DNA from: an uncultured Lachnobacterium sp. | Lineage (GTDB): Bacteria > Bacillota > Clostridia > Lachnospirales > Lachnospiraceae | Assembly: GCA_900543445.1 (NCBI GenBank) | Contig: UQRC01000002.1 | Span: 1-64,000 of the forward strand | DNA: 64,000 bases | Direction of reading: 5' to 3' | In this document: piece after piece, positions 43,259-51,496 of the stretch | Layout: each line of letters starts with the position of its first letter | How positions within the stretch are numbered: position 1 is the first letter of the stretch | The notes under the pieces: model-generated | What the model saw: the letters and a program-made list of their open reading frames with translations, nothing else | Told to the model about the DNA's origin: nothing | The model's database searches: none | Position numbers and translations under genes: made by a program

Positions 43259-44114
43259 TGTACGCCTCCTCTATCACTTTCTTAAATTGATCTAATCCTA
43301 CTCTTTCAATCGTCATGCGGAAACGTTCTCCCGGGTTGGCATGATCATCAAAGAACTGGATTGCCGCATCCGTGATCCGGAACAGTTCCTCTTCTGTCCG
43401 GACGATCGGCAGATAATTCTCGCCTTTGTATACGCGATTACCGAACAGTCCCCCGAAAGATACCTCGAATGCCGGTGTTCCCTTCCACGCATCCGTCGGG
43501 CACGCTTTCACACAACGTCCACAGTTGTTACATTTATCCTGATCCAGCACGATGTCACCGGCCTCATTCTGGCTCAGTGCATTCACGCGGCAGGTCTTTT
43601 CACAGATTCCGCAGTTGATGCAGGCATCCTTATCCCACTCAACGATCGATGCCCCCTTGATTCCGACATCGTTCTCCTCTGCCTTCAGACAGTTGTTCTG
43701 ACATCCGGTTACCCCAAACTTAAACTTGTGCGGAAGCTCTCTGGCGAAATAGCGCTCATCCAGCTTCTGCGCGATGTCATAGCTGTCAATGTTACCGCTC
43801 GGGCAGACAGCCGAGCCCTGACAGGCAGTGATCGTACGAACACGCGGTCCGCACACACCCGGCTTGCATCCGCCGGTTGCAAGCACATCCTTAACCTCTT
43901 CCACATCATCCAGTTTGATGAAAGGGATCTCCACACTCTGGCGGGAAGTCAGATGCACATGTCCGTCTCCGTATTTATCTGCAACATCTGCGATGATTTT
44001 CAGATTCTCAGCGGTCAGATTACCGCCGACCACTGCAAGTCGCAGAGAAAAATGATTCTTTTGCTTCTGGCGCATGAAGCCGCCTTTTTTTAATGTTGCA
44101 TAATCAACTGCCAT
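43251..44114 (-). CDS. Small siroheme sulfite reductase with two [4Fe-4S] ferredoxin clusters
   Basis: 287 residues. The siroheme/[4Fe-4S] site is C-x5-C (TACQGSAVCP) plus C-x3-C (GVTGCQNNCLKAEE). A ferredoxin domain with CINCGICEKTCRVNA and CNNCGRCVKACPTDA is inserted. The N-terminal nitrite/sulfite reductase half-domain starts near residue 20 (SLRLAVVGGNLTAENLKIIA). It is about half the length of NirA/CysI, like AsrC-type or low-molecular-weight enzymes. It would reduce sulfite to sulfide with six electrons, linking the AprAB product to MetY and CysK. Confidence 0.9.
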   Translation of the reverse strand: MAVDYATLKKGGFMRQKQKNHFSLRLAVVGGNLTAENLKIIADVADKYGDGHVHLTSRQSVEIPFIKLDDVEEVKDVLATGGCKPGVCGPRVRTITACQGSAVCPSGNIDSYDIAQKLDERYFARELPHKFKFGVTGCQNNCLKAEENDVGIKGASIVEWDKDACINCGICEKTCRVNALSQNEAGDIVLDQDKCNNCGRCVKACPTDAWKGTPAFEVSFGGLFGNRVYKGENYLPIVRTEEELFRITDAAIQFFDDHANPGERFRMTIERVGLDQFKKVIEEAYNG

Positions 44115-44155
44115 AACGTTCTCCTTTTATCCTGTGCTCTCTCTCGTTTTTCTAT

Positions 44156-44175
44156 TCGGGAAATTCCCCGAATCT
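44156..44175. repeat. Inverted repeat between metY and sulfite reductase
   Basis: ATTCGGG-N6-CCCGAAT in the 125-base gap. There is no T-run on either side for the minus strand, so it is not an obvious terminator; it may be a processing or regulatory element. Confidence 0.35.
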
Positions 44176-44239
44176 GTAATTCCGCGACCCGTATGCCATT
44201 CATTTGCTTTCCGGTTCTGCTCATCACATCATTCAAATT

Positions 44240-45478
44240 CTACAACATCTCTGCGGTGTCAGCAATTGCTGCTTCGAAGTCCTTCACAAGATCTTCGATA
44301 TCTTCAATTCCGACACTCACGCGGATCATATCATCATAGACAGCCGCATCTCTCTTCTCTGCTTCCGTGCTGTGTGCCGCGAGTGTTGACTCCGGATGCA
44401 CGATCAGTGTCTTGGTATCTCCGATGTTGGACACGATCTGCGGAATTTTCAGCTGATTCATAATCGCAAAAGCACGCTCCTTGCTTCCGACCCGGATCGT
44501 AAGGATTGCTCCGTATCGCTCATCTAAAACTCTTTCCGCCACCTCATGCCAAGGGCTGGAATATAATCCCGGATAATTGACTGTAATTCCCGGAATCTTA
44601 TCTAAGTAAGCCGCAAGCTGCGCCGCGTTGTCACACGCCCGCTCCATGCGAAGACCAAGTGTCTCCATACCGAGCAGATTGTAGAACGCCGTCTGCGGCG
44701 CCATACATGCTCCCATGTTCCGGAACAGCCCGTTACGGAGCTTCGCAGTAAAAGCGAATCTGCCAAACTTGATATAATCCTTCATTCCAGGATATTGTTG
44801 CACATTCCACTTAAAATTTCCACTGTCTGTGATCACGCCACTGATTGCGCTGCTGTTGCCATTGATATATTTGGAAGTCGAGTTGATGACAATGTCGGCT
44901 CCAAGCTCGATCGGCTTTACGAGAAAAGCAGTCGCTACCGTATTGTCGATGACAAGCGGAAGTCCATGCTCATGTGCCAGCTTTGCCCATGCCTCAATGT
45001 CTGTGACATCCAGCTTCGGATTGCCGATCGTCTCAGCGAAGATGGCCCGTGTATCGTCGGTGATTGCCTTTTCTACAAGGCTGAAATCTCCGCCATCCAC
45101 GAAAATGGTCTTGATCCCGAAAGCCTCCAGATCATGAAACAGATCGATCGTTCCTCCGTAAAGGCTCGTGCTTGCGATGATCTCCTGTCCGCTTCCTACG
45201 ATATTTAGAAGTGCGTTCGTGAGCGCCGCCATACCGGAGGCACATGCGACCGACGCAACTCCCCGCTCCAGCACCGTCATGCGCTCCTCAAACGCAGCGA
45301 TGGTGGGATTATTAATTCTCGTGTAAGAGTATCCGTTTGCTTTATTATGAAACAGCTTCTCGTGCTGCTCCGCCGAAGGCTGAAAGAAAGCACTGGACTG
45401 GTACACCGGAGTGAGCGTCGCACCTGTATGCGGGTCACCGGTTTTCGTACCGTGTAAAAGTTCTGTGTTGAATCCCAT
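44240..45478 (-). CDS. metY: O-acetylhomoserine sulfhydrylase
   Basis: The start is at 45478 (MGFNTELLHGTKTGDPHTGA), eight bases after AAGGG; earlier in-frame starts overlap the promoter. About 412 residues, Cys/Met metabolism PLP family. YSRINNPT-type YSYTRINNPTIAAFEERM binds PLP phosphate. The Schiff-base lysine is in INSTSKYINGNSSAISGVIT. GSGQEIIASTSLYGG and the long C-terminal domain match MetY/Cys-synthase. It makes homocysteine from O-acetylhomoserine and a sulfur donor, here possibly the HcyS thiocarboxylate. It is first in the operon with a consensus promoter. Confidence 0.92.
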   Translation of the reverse strand: MGFNTELLHGTKTGDPHTGATLTPVYQSSAFFQPSAEQHEKLFHNKANGYSYTRINNPTIAAFEERMTVLERGVASVACASGMAALTNALLNIVGSGQEIIASTSLYGGTIDLFHDLEAFGIKTIFVDGGDFSLVEKAITDDTRAIFAETIGNPKLDVTDIEAWAKLAHEHGLPLVIDNTVATAFLVKPIELGADIVINSTSKYINGNSSAISGVITDSGNFKWNVQQYPGMKDYIKFGRFAFTAKLRNGLFRNMGACMAPQTAFYNLLGMETLGLRMERACDNAAQLAAYLDKIPGITVNYPGLYSSPWHEVAERVLDERYGAILTIRVGSKERAFAIMNQLKIPQIVSNIGDTKTLIVHPESTLAAHSTEAEKRDAAVYDDMIRVSVGIEDIEDLVKDFEAAIADTAEML

Positions 45479-45529
45479 TTGCATTTCCCTTAATTCATAC
45501 TTTTCTACTAGGTTTAATATGTTATAAAC

Positions 45530-45558
45530 ACTATACCCCACTAAAGTATGTTTGTCAA
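45530..45558 (-). promoter_or_regulatory. Sigma-A promoter of the metY-sir-hcy operon
   Basis: TTGACA (45553-45558), 17-base spacer, TATAGT (45530-45535), minus strand. The spacer end plus -10 reads TAGTGGGGTATAGT; TAGTGGGGTAT is also present in the cysK promoter at the same place. Confidence 0.85.
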
Positions 45559-45576
45559 GATATAATTTACACTATT

Positions 45577-45592
45577 TTACTAGGAATAGTAA
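45577..45592. promoter_or_regulatory. Palindrome upstream of the metY promoter, possible Rrf2/CymR site
   Basis: TTACTAGGAATAGTAA, perfect six-base arms around GGAA, 18 bases upstream of the -35 box. The cysK promoter spacer has the related TAGTAGGAATAGT. Confidence 0.45.
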
Positions 45593-45780
45593 GGATTCAG
45601 TTTTCTTAAAAATGGACGCTATCGGAGCATACGCGGTATGGGACACAGGGGCAATCGCATTGAAGAATTTCGCAAAATGTATAACCCGAAATCCTGCCGC
45701 CATAATATCGTCCCATGCCACGTATGCTCCGATATCTGTCGATTGTAGAAACGAATCTGTATCCCTTAAGTCCTTTATTT
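45593..45780. mobile_element. Palindromic MITE-like element
   Basis: Inner arms at 45620-45644 and 45710-45734 form 25-base inverted repeats with two G-U type differences (TATCGGAGCATACG... and its complement). Outer sequences (GATTC...TTTTC / GAA..CGAATC) also match imperfectly out to about 45593 and 45775. The element can be read as short open frames on both strands because it is palindromic, and these share IGAYxxWD-type peptides by symmetry. No transposase. It lies between metY's promoter and the anti-sigma gene. Confidence 0.55.
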
Positions 45781-45921
45781 TCAATAATAAGTAAACTTCA
45801 ACAGTTCATTCTGCCTGCAAATTTATGGGTATAAAACGACTTTGCAAATGTGAAAACTTTGAATATTTTAATGACATATGCAAAGGTCCACTTCGCTGCA
45901 CACACCGGCGCAAAAGAAAAT

Positions 45922-45960
45922 GAGTCAGCTTTTCTTGTGTCAACAAGACAAAACCGACTC
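45922..45960 (-). terminator. Hairpin downstream of the sigma/anti-sigma operon
   Basis: GAGTC...TTTTCTTGT / ACAAGACAAAA...GACTC, an imperfect stem of about 15 pairs, 64 bases after the anti-sigma stop. The minus-strand continuation is ATTTTCTTTTGC, which suits a terminator. Confidence 0.6.
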
Positions 45961-46023
45961 CAAATTCTTTAAAAATATTTTATTTTTTCCCAGTCATATT
46001 CAAAACCAAAGGACGTATACATA

Positions 46024-46905
46024 TTAAAACCCTTCCATCCAGTTGGTTGCCAATGCGGTTACTTCTTTTTCATCTGCCTTCCGGTATCTGATATCCAGGG
46101 TATAAATAACATTGTTTTCCTGCCAATATACCATCTTTCCAAGCCAGCCATCCTCAAATTCCGTGGAATCCACTACCCAGAATTCGCGTCCGTTTGTGAC
46201 CACTGTTTTTCCCGAATAATCTACACCCGGAAAATCATCGGAATAGCTGGTTACTCCTACACTAATTTCTCCATTATAGTTTTCTGTAAATATCCGCGCT
46301 TCCGTTTGCGCCTCAATTTCCCCATTCATTTTATAATTAGAAATTAAAGTAAGATCTGTAATTTTTCCTTCTTGTGTTCCATCGACAAACAGATTTACGG
46401 ACTTCGTTTTTTCATCGAATCGTGTCCATACAAACTTATCATATCCAATATAGTCAAGTGCATCCTTAATACTATCAAATGATTTATCAATTCCGTAAGG
46501 ACTTTGTGAACTATACATATTGTTAGCCACTACCTGATTCTTTATGATCGATTCGCATTCTTTTATGTTTCCCTTAAAGTTCTTTGTATTAACTCTTGTC
46601 GCATCATCTACAACAAATGTTGCATCTGTATTTTTATCCGATGCCTCGTTTGCTTTATGGAAAAAGAGTTTTCCCGATGATACCAAATGCGCATACACAA
46701 CCACGGATGCCGAGCCAATCAGGAAAAACAAGGCAAGCCCGACGAGAACCGGTACAAATGATTTTTTTGTGGAACGCTTTTGCGAACAATCCACTTCTCT
46801 TTTATAATCTCCATTCAATTGCATCAATTGATTTAATATCCGCTTATCACTCTGCGGATTTAATTCTATTTTTTCCCATGACTCTGCTATTTTATTTTTC
46901 TTCAA
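46024..46905 (-). CDS. Membrane-anchored anti-sigma-like protein
   Basis: 293 residues. A cytoplasmic N-terminus (~50 residues, MKKNKIAESWEKIELNPQSD) is followed by one helix (FVPVLVGLALFFLIGSASVV) and an extracytoplasmic domain of ~210 residues (YSSQSPYGIDKSFDSIKDAL, YWQENNVIYTLDIRYRK). The ATG overlaps the sigma factor stop (ATGA), the usual arrangement for an ECF sigma and its anti-sigma. The N-terminal part would hold the sigma factor at the membrane and the outer domain would sense a signal. No classical zinc anti-sigma motif is present. Confidence 0.75.
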   Translation of the reverse strand: MKKNKIAESWEKIELNPQSDKRILNQLMQLNGDYKREVDCSQKRSTKKSFVPVLVGLALFFLIGSASVVVYAHLVSSGKLFFHKANEASDKNTDATFVVDDATRVNTKNFKGNIKECESIIKNQVVANNMYSSQSPYGIDKSFDSIKDALDYIGYDKFVWTRFDEKTKSVNLFVDGTQEGKITDLTLISNYKMNGEIEAQTEARIFTENYNGEISVGVTSYSDDFPGVDYSGKTVVTNGREFWVVDSTEFEDGWLGKMVYWQENNVIYTLDIRYRKADEKEVTALATNWMEGF

Positions 46906-47384
46906 TCGATTTCACCAAGCCTTTCTTTCAAAATACCTCTAGCTTCTCTTAAGTGATTTCTGACAGTCGAAGACGGTTTCTTTAAAATTGTTGCAATCTC
47001 TTCGCTATTATATCCTTCATAATAAAACAGATATACAACGGTCTTGTATTTGTCGGGAAGATTTTGGATTGCTTCCATGGTTTCATCTATCTTCATTTCT
47101 TCCCCCGATACATCTTCCATTCCATCCATGTGAACACATTTTTTCTGCCAATGCTTTAACGCATTTTTGCACAAATTTCTTGCGACCCGGATCAGCCATG
47201 CCTTCTCATGTTCCGCATTTTCAAAAGAAGGAGCATTCCGGATCAACTGGACAAACGTATCGCTTACCATGTCCTCCGCCTCAGAAACATTCTTCATATA
47301 AGCAAAGCAAATTCGGTATATCATATTGTTGTACTCATGGTATATTCTTTCAATTTCATCATTCGAACGAATTACTTTTTTCAC
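46902..47384 (-). CDS. ECF-type RNA polymerase sigma factor
   Basis: A GTG start at 47384 is preferred, as AAAGGGGG lies seven bases upstream. About 160 residues. Sigma-70 region 2: YHEYNNMIYRICFAYMKNVS, AEDMVSDTFVQLIRN. Region 4: LPDKYKTVVYLFYYEGYNSE, EIATILKKPSSTVRNHLREA. It directs polymerase to an envelope-signal regulon and is coupled to the downstream membrane protein. Confidence 0.92.
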   Translation of the reverse strand: MKKVIRSNDEIERIYHEYNNMIYRICFAYMKNVSEAEDMVSDTFVQLIRNAPSFENAEHEKAWLIRVARNLCKNALKHWQKKCVHMDGMEDVSGEEMKIDETMEAIQNLPDKYKTVVYLFYYEGYNSEEIATILKKPSSTVRNHLREARGILKERLGEID

Positions 47385-47480
47385 GATATACCCCCTTTCA
47401 CTTATAATACAAATGAGGCTCACAAACTGTCCGTATAAATGTAAAAATATTGATTTCGAATACTATAATATGATCAAAAA

Positions 47481-47512
47481 AGCCTCCCAGTCGATGCATC
47501 TGCTGGGAGGCT
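47481..47512 (-). terminator. Terminator of the DUF3990-DUF3791 operon
   Basis: AGCCTCCCAG / CTGGGAGGCT, perfect ten-base stem with a 12-base loop; followed by TTTTTGATC on the minus strand. It lies 57 bases after the DUF3791 stop. Confidence 0.88.
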
Positions 47513-47568
47513 ACTTAATCTAATGGTTAATCATCCATTCACTATTTAAGCTCAATTTAAATTATACG

Positions 47569-47784
47569 TTACATTCTTTGCAACTTTTCTGCCATGTAAT
47601 CCTGATATACAAAATCCGCATTTGTTTCTATATCATCATGTAGCGTTTCTTCCGGGAAATTGATAAGAGAATCATAAAGAAAAGATTGTTTAACAGCCTT
47701 ATATGATTCAATTTCAGAAAGATGATACTTTTTTACAATGGTCATAACCACGGAATCCATATATTCTTTTACTTCTTTTCGCAT
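47569..47784 (-). CDS. DUF3791-like small protein, likely antitoxin
   Basis: 71 residues, all-helical and acidic (MRKEVKEYMDSVVMTIVKKY, HLSEIESYKAVKQSFLYDSL, then IETNADFVYQDYMAEKLQRM). The pattern xYhLsxxEAYxxLxxSxLYxxL is seen in DUF3791 proteins, which usually sit next to DUF3990. AAGGAGGAGATAAT precedes ATG and only one base separates it from the upstream stop. A short helical acidic partner after an ADP-ribosyltransferase-fold gene is typical of an antitoxin, but this has not been shown here. Confidence 0.75.
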   Translation of the reverse strand: MRKEVKEYMDSVVMTIVKKYHLSEIESYKAVKQSFLYDSLINFPEETLHDDIETNADFVYQDYMAEKLQRM

Positions 47785-47785
47785 A

Positions 47786-48376
47786 TTATCTCCTCCTTTT
47801 CCGTTTATTATATGGTTTTATTATAGCACACGATATACTTTTTATACAAGTCAATGACTTTAGCGAGTGGAAAGAATACTGACTTTCATAATATCTTCCG
47901 CTTTCCGGAATAAATAAACTATAATCTACTTCATTTATATTTAAATCGTTATTCTTTATACGATTGGCTACATTTGCAATCGTTCCATCCGCAATTTCAC
48001 CAAACACAATGTCATATTTATTATCTTTATTATGATTGGTAATATTATTGTTAATCAGGAACACTTCATCCATACGATTATTTATCACAAATTCAAACCA
48101 TTGCTGCTCTCTCGGTTTAAAAAATTTTGTATGAAACGTTGGAAACATAGATTCATCCATCAACAATTCAACCAGATAAGCCTCCTCCGAGCAATGATTT
48201 CTTCTATTGTAATCCGAAGTCTTTTTCAAAGCACGATCAATTGCTTTCTTTTTATTGTCTGTCGTATAGAAACCTTTTCCAAAGTCATGATTCGGAAGAC
48301 TTTTATTTAAATCAATTCCATGTATAGATATGTCAAAAGCAGAACTTAAGTTTGTACCATGGTACACTTTTATCAA
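47786..48376 (-). CDS. DUF3990-like protein with ADP-ribosyltransferase-type fold, likely toxin
   Basis: 196 residues from a TTG start at 48376 with GAGGGAAT upstream. The start KVYHGTNLSSAFDI (His6), DFGKGFYTTDNKKKAI (Tyr37), EQQ-WFEFVINNR near 90-101 and YDIVFGEIADGTI (Glu127) fit the H-Y-E-like triad order of the DUF3990 family, distantly related to PARP-like ARTs. The usual GPxADD is GEIADG here. NAD+-dependent modification of a host or phage target is inferred, not known. The DUF3791 gene follows at once and a strong terminator closes the unit. The TTG start should keep its level low relative to the partner. Confidence 0.75.
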   Translation of the reverse strand: MIKVYHGTNLSSAFDISIHGIDLNKSLPNHDFGKGFYTTDNKKKAIDRALKKTSDYNRRNHCSEEAYLVELLMDESMFPTFHTKFFKPREQQWFEFVINNRMDEVFLINNNITNHNKDNKYDIVFGEIADGTIANVANRIKNNDLNINEVDYSLFIPESGRYYESQYSFHSLKSLTCIKSISCAIIKPYNKRKRRR

Positions 48377-48413
48377 TAGTATTCCCTCAATTCGTCATTA
48401 ATGTAGTAAGCGT

Positions 48414-48419
48414 ATTATA
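48414..48419 (-). promoter_or_regulatory. -10 box of the DUF3990-DUF3791 operon
   Basis: Perfect TATAAT within GTATATAATACG, 37 bases upstream of the TTG start. No good -35 hexamer is seen 16-18 bases away, so the promoter is probably weak or needs an activator. Confidence 0.45.
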
Positions 48420-48471
48420 TACTAACATGTTTCAAAAAGCCACAAAAATATTCTTCCAATAAATAAAACAA

Positions 48472-48536
48472 AAAGTGTAGCATACAACTCTTCTAGTTCA
48501 CATTCATAGTGAACCAAAATCTGTATACCACACTTT
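48472..48536 (-). terminator. Terminator of the cysK-cysN operon
   Basis: Outer arms AAAGTGTAGCATACA (48472-48486) and TGTATACCACACTTT (48522-48536), complementary with two G-U pairs. They enclose a perfect GTTCAC-N7-GTGAAC stem. Followed on the minus strand by TTTTGTTTTATTT. It lies 27 bases after cysN. Confidence 0.8.
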
Positions 48537-48563
48537 CGTAATTACTTAAAACTATCCTTTAGA

Positions 48564-50258
48564 TTAGTTCCAATGCTGATCCTTGAACACAATCTTGCGA
48601 TAGGTTTCAAAGTCAACCCACTTATTGAAGAAGATCTCGGAAATACTGCTGCCCTCCGATGCAAGCTCTGCCTTAAATACATCAAGATCCGTCTGGCTGC
48701 TTACATGCACTGCGAAGCCTCGTCCGTTGATAACAGGTACATCGTTGTATGTATAATCGGCAAGCGGCTGGATGACGGTAATCTTGCGGTCGCGTACCTG
48801 TACCGCTACCTGATCGCGAAGCACAACAACATCGAAGCTGTCCGGATACTGATAAGAATCGCCTGCAACCGGAATCTCATCACCGATCGTATAGGCCTTG
48901 CCGGATGGCTGTACCTTAAATACGGTCATACTCTCGAGGTCATAGTAGAACTCCTCGAAGATATCTCCGTTGGCTTTCAGGTTACCGGATACGAATGCAC
49001 ATTTGACATCCTTGCTCTCATCGAGCTTCGGATTCTCCACAACACCGCAGGCAGAAGTCATGTTCGTGATACGGTCGATCAGGATCAACTCGCCGAGTGT
49101 CTTATGCGATAAAAAGGCGTCAAGTACGATCTCTTCCTGAAGTACCAGATCACAGACTGCGATCTCGTTCTTTCTGAGACGTCCGACCGGAATGTACTCA
49201 CCGGTGTTGACATCGATCTTGTACTGGATATTCTTAAGGATTCCCGGAATGGTTTCCGTTCCGATCTTGACCAGATAATCCTTGCCGACCGTCAGTTCCT
49301 GATCGTCCATCCACAGGATCGTTGCGGTAAATTTCTTGCTGACCGGAAGCTCTACGGTTGTAAGAACGCAGCCTCTGGATACGTCCACTTCCTTGTCAAG
49401 CTGAATCGTTACCGGACGGCCGGCATCGGCGCTGTCCGCATTCTTATCACCGACTAAAATGCTCTTGACCTTGGCATGCTCGTTGCTCGGAAGTGTGATG
49501 ACCTCATCGCCGACTGCGATGCTGCCACTTTCGATCTGTCCCTGGAATCCGCGGAAGGTATGATCCGGACGGCACACACGCTGTACCGGCATATAGAATC
49601 CGTCCTCCTGCTTTTTCTCGCTGACATCGATATCCTCAAGATAAGAAAGGAGCACCGGTCCGTCATACCAGTTCATCTTGTCGGAACGCTTTGTGACATT
49701 ATCGCCCTCCGTTGCAGAAACCGGAATGATCTGCACACTCGCAAGCGAAAGCTCGCTTGAAAGTTCCTCGATCTGGGCGGTAATCTCCTTGAAACGGTCC
49801 TCGCTGTAATCCACAAGATCCATCTTGTTAACTGCAAATACAAAGTATTTGATTCCCATGAGAGCACAGATTCTTGCGTGGCGTCTGGTCTGCACAAGCA
49901 CGCCCTGCTTTGCATCTACAAGGATGACTGCAAGATCAGCGAACGATGCACCAACCGCCATGTTTCTTGTATACTCTTCGTGCCCCGGTGTATCTGCCAC
50001 GATAAAACTTCTCTTATCGGTTGTGAAATAACGGTATGCGACATCAATCGTGATACCCTGCTCACGCTCTGCCATCAGACCGTCAAGAAGCAGTGAATAG
50101 TCGATCGCACCGCCGCGGCTTCCGACTTTGGAGTCTAATTCCAATGCCTTTTCCTGATCTGCGTACAGCAGCTTGGAATCGTATAAAATATGTCCGATCA
50201 GTGTTGACTTTCCGTCATCCACACTTCCGCAGGTAATAAATTTCAGTAATCCGCTCAT
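48564..50258 (-). CDS. cysN: Sulfate adenylyltransferase GTPase subunit CysN, with C-terminal extension
   Basis: 564 residues. EF-Tu-like GTPase: P-loop CGSVDDGKST (Gly-His-Val changed to Gly-Ser-Val), switch II VADTPGHEEYTRNMAVGAS, NKMD (FAVNKMDLVD) and later beta-barrels up to about residue 407 (LILIDRITNMTSACGVV). It couples GTP hydrolysis to APS formation with CysD. E. coli CysN is 475 residues. Here ~155 residues follow residue 407 with no P-loop, so it is not a fused APS kinase (CysC). The extra domain (YNDVPVINGRGFAVHVSS, FFNKWVDFETYRKIVFKD) is unrecognised. It abuts cysD (shared base 50258). Confidence 0.93.
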   Translation of the reverse strand: MSGLLKFITCGSVDDGKSTLIGHILYDSKLLYADQEKALELDSKVGSRGGAIDYSLLLDGLMAEREQGITIDVAYRYFTTDKRSFIVADTPGHEEYTRNMAVGASFADLAVILVDAKQGVLVQTRRHARICALMGIKYFVFAVNKMDLVDYSEDRFKEITAQIEELSSELSLASVQIIPVSATEGDNVTKRSDKMNWYDGPVLLSYLEDIDVSEKKQEDGFYMPVQRVCRPDHTFRGFQGQIESGSIAVGDEVITLPSNEHAKVKSILVGDKNADSADAGRPVTIQLDKEVDVSRGCVLTTVELPVSKKFTATILWMDDQELTVGKDYLVKIGTETIPGILKNIQYKIDVNTGEYIPVGRLRKNEIAVCDLVLQEEIVLDAFLSHKTLGELILIDRITNMTSACGVVENPKLDESKDVKCAFVSGNLKANGDIFEEFYYDLESMTVFKVQPSGKAYTIGDEIPVAGDSYQYPDSFDVVVLRDQVAVQVRDRKITVIQPLADYTYNDVPVINGRGFAVHVSSQTDLDVFKAELASEGSSISEIFFNKWVDFETYRKIVFKDQHWN

Positions 50259-51157
50259 TAGAAATAGCCCTCCCTTTTTCTTCTTTCCATGCTGCCGGCT
50301 GCCTCGTTATCGATCACTCGGGTGGTTCTCTCCGACTCGACTGCACTTAAGGTCTCGTCGATGATTTCATCGAGTGTGGTTGCGGTGGATTCAATACCAC
50401 CGGTCAGCGGGTAACAGCCAAGTGTACGGAAACGCACACTCTTGTGCTCGATCTTCTCACCCGGACGAAGCTTCAGGCGGTCATCATCTACCATGATGAT
50501 CTGTCCGTCACGCTCAATGACCGGACGCTCCGCTGCAAAGTAAAGCGGCACAATGTCGATGTTCTCTCTCTTGATGTATTCCCAGATATCAGTCTCTGTC
50601 CAGTTGGAAATCGGGAAGACACGGATGCTCTCTCCCTTGTGAATCTTCGAGTTATAAAGCTTCCACATCTCCGGGCGCTGGTTCTTCGGGTCCCATGCAT
50701 GGTTCTCGTTACGGAAGGAGAAGATTCTCTCCTTCGCACGGGACTTCTCCTCGTCACGCCGTCCACCACCGAACGCTGCGGTAAATCCATATTTGTTTAA
50801 CGCCTGCTTCAAGGCCTGCGTCTTCATGATATCAGTGTATGCACTGCCATGATCGAATGGGTTGATGCCCTGCTTTACGCCATCCTCATTGATGTATTCG
50901 ATCATCTCGATGCCAAGCTTCTTGGCTGTCTCATCACGGAACTTGATCATTTCCTTGAATTTCCATGTCGTGTTGACATGCAGGAACGGAAAAGGTGGCT
51001 TCTCCGGATAGAAGGCTTTCATCGCCAGATGGAGCATTACGGAGCTGTCTTTTCCGATGGAATACAGCATTACCGGTTTCTCACACTCGGCTGCCACTTC
51101 TCGTATAATGTAGATTGCCTCTGCTTCGAGTGCATCAAGATGGGATAATTCACTCAT
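50258..51157 (-). CDS. cysD: Sulfate adenylyltransferase subunit CysD
   Basis: 299 residues, PAPS-reductase-like fold. PP-loop [20 protein letters not shown], conserved FHVNTTW-type [32 protein letters not shown], and [20 protein letters not shown]. It makes APS and pyrophosphate from sulfate and ATP with the CysN GTPase. A 24-base gap separates it from aprB. Confidence 0.97.
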   Translation of the reverse strand: MSELSHLDALEAEAIYIIREVAAECEKPVMLYSIGKDSSVMLHLAMKAFYPEKPPFPFLHVNTTWKFKEMIKFRDETAKKLGIEMIEYINEDGVKQGINPFDHGSAYTDIMKTQALKQALNKYGFTAAFGGGRRDEEKSRAKERIFSFRNENHAWDPKNQRPEMWKLYNSKIHKGESIRVFPISNWTETDIWEYIKRENIDIVPLYFAAERPVIERDGQIIMVDDDRLKLRPGEKIEHKSVRFRTLGCYPLTGGIESTATTLDEIIDETLSAVESERTTRVIDNEAAGSMERRKREGYF

Positions 51158-51181
51158 GTTGTTCCTCCTTTATGTAGGTCA

Positions 51182-51496
51182 TTAATATTTATTCGAATCT
51201 TTCTTGTTCACCGTAATTACTTCGGTTGTGCCATCTGTCTTATCAATCTGCCAGTTGAGCAGGTCTCCCTGCGTGGAGACCGTCATCTTACTGCCCATAC
51301 CGCCGATATCGGCTCCCAGATAGAACGAGATCGCACCGAATGCACATTCCTTGATACAGGAAGCGCAGCCCCAGCAGTCCTTCGGATAACGGATGTAGGC
51401 TTTCTTATTCTCATCCAGTTCGATCAGACTTCCCGGACAGACCGCGGTACACTTTGTACAGCCTTTGCATTTAAGTTTGTTAATTGAAATGCTCAT
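51182..51496 (-). CDS. aprB: Adenylylsulfate reductase beta subunit, ferredoxin-like (AprB type)
   Basis: 104 residues with two [4Fe-4S] motifs, CKGCTKCTAVCPGSL and CWGCASCIKECAFGA. A C-terminal beta-hairpin tail (MTVSTQGDLLNWQIDKTDGT) is shorter than in dissimilatory AprB (about 150 residues). It overlaps aprA by 17 bases. It passes electrons to the FAD of AprA, which reduces APS to sulfite and AMP. Confidence 0.9.
   Translation of the reverse strand: MSISINKLKCKGCTKCTAVCPGSLIELDENKKAYIRYPKDCWGCASCIKECAFGAISFYLGADIGGMGSKMTVSTQGDLLNWQIDKTDGTTEVITVNKKDSNKY

Noticed and set aside
45479..45600. SAM or other S-box riboswitch ahead of metY
   Set aside because: The distance from promoter to start is only about 45 bases, too short for an S-box, so control is more likely by a DNA-binding repressor.
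45552..45794. 80-residue plus-strand frame and 70-residue minus-strand frame with the same peptide motif
   Set aside because: Both arise from a DNA palindrome, which makes similar peptides on both strands. No good ribosome binding site on either.
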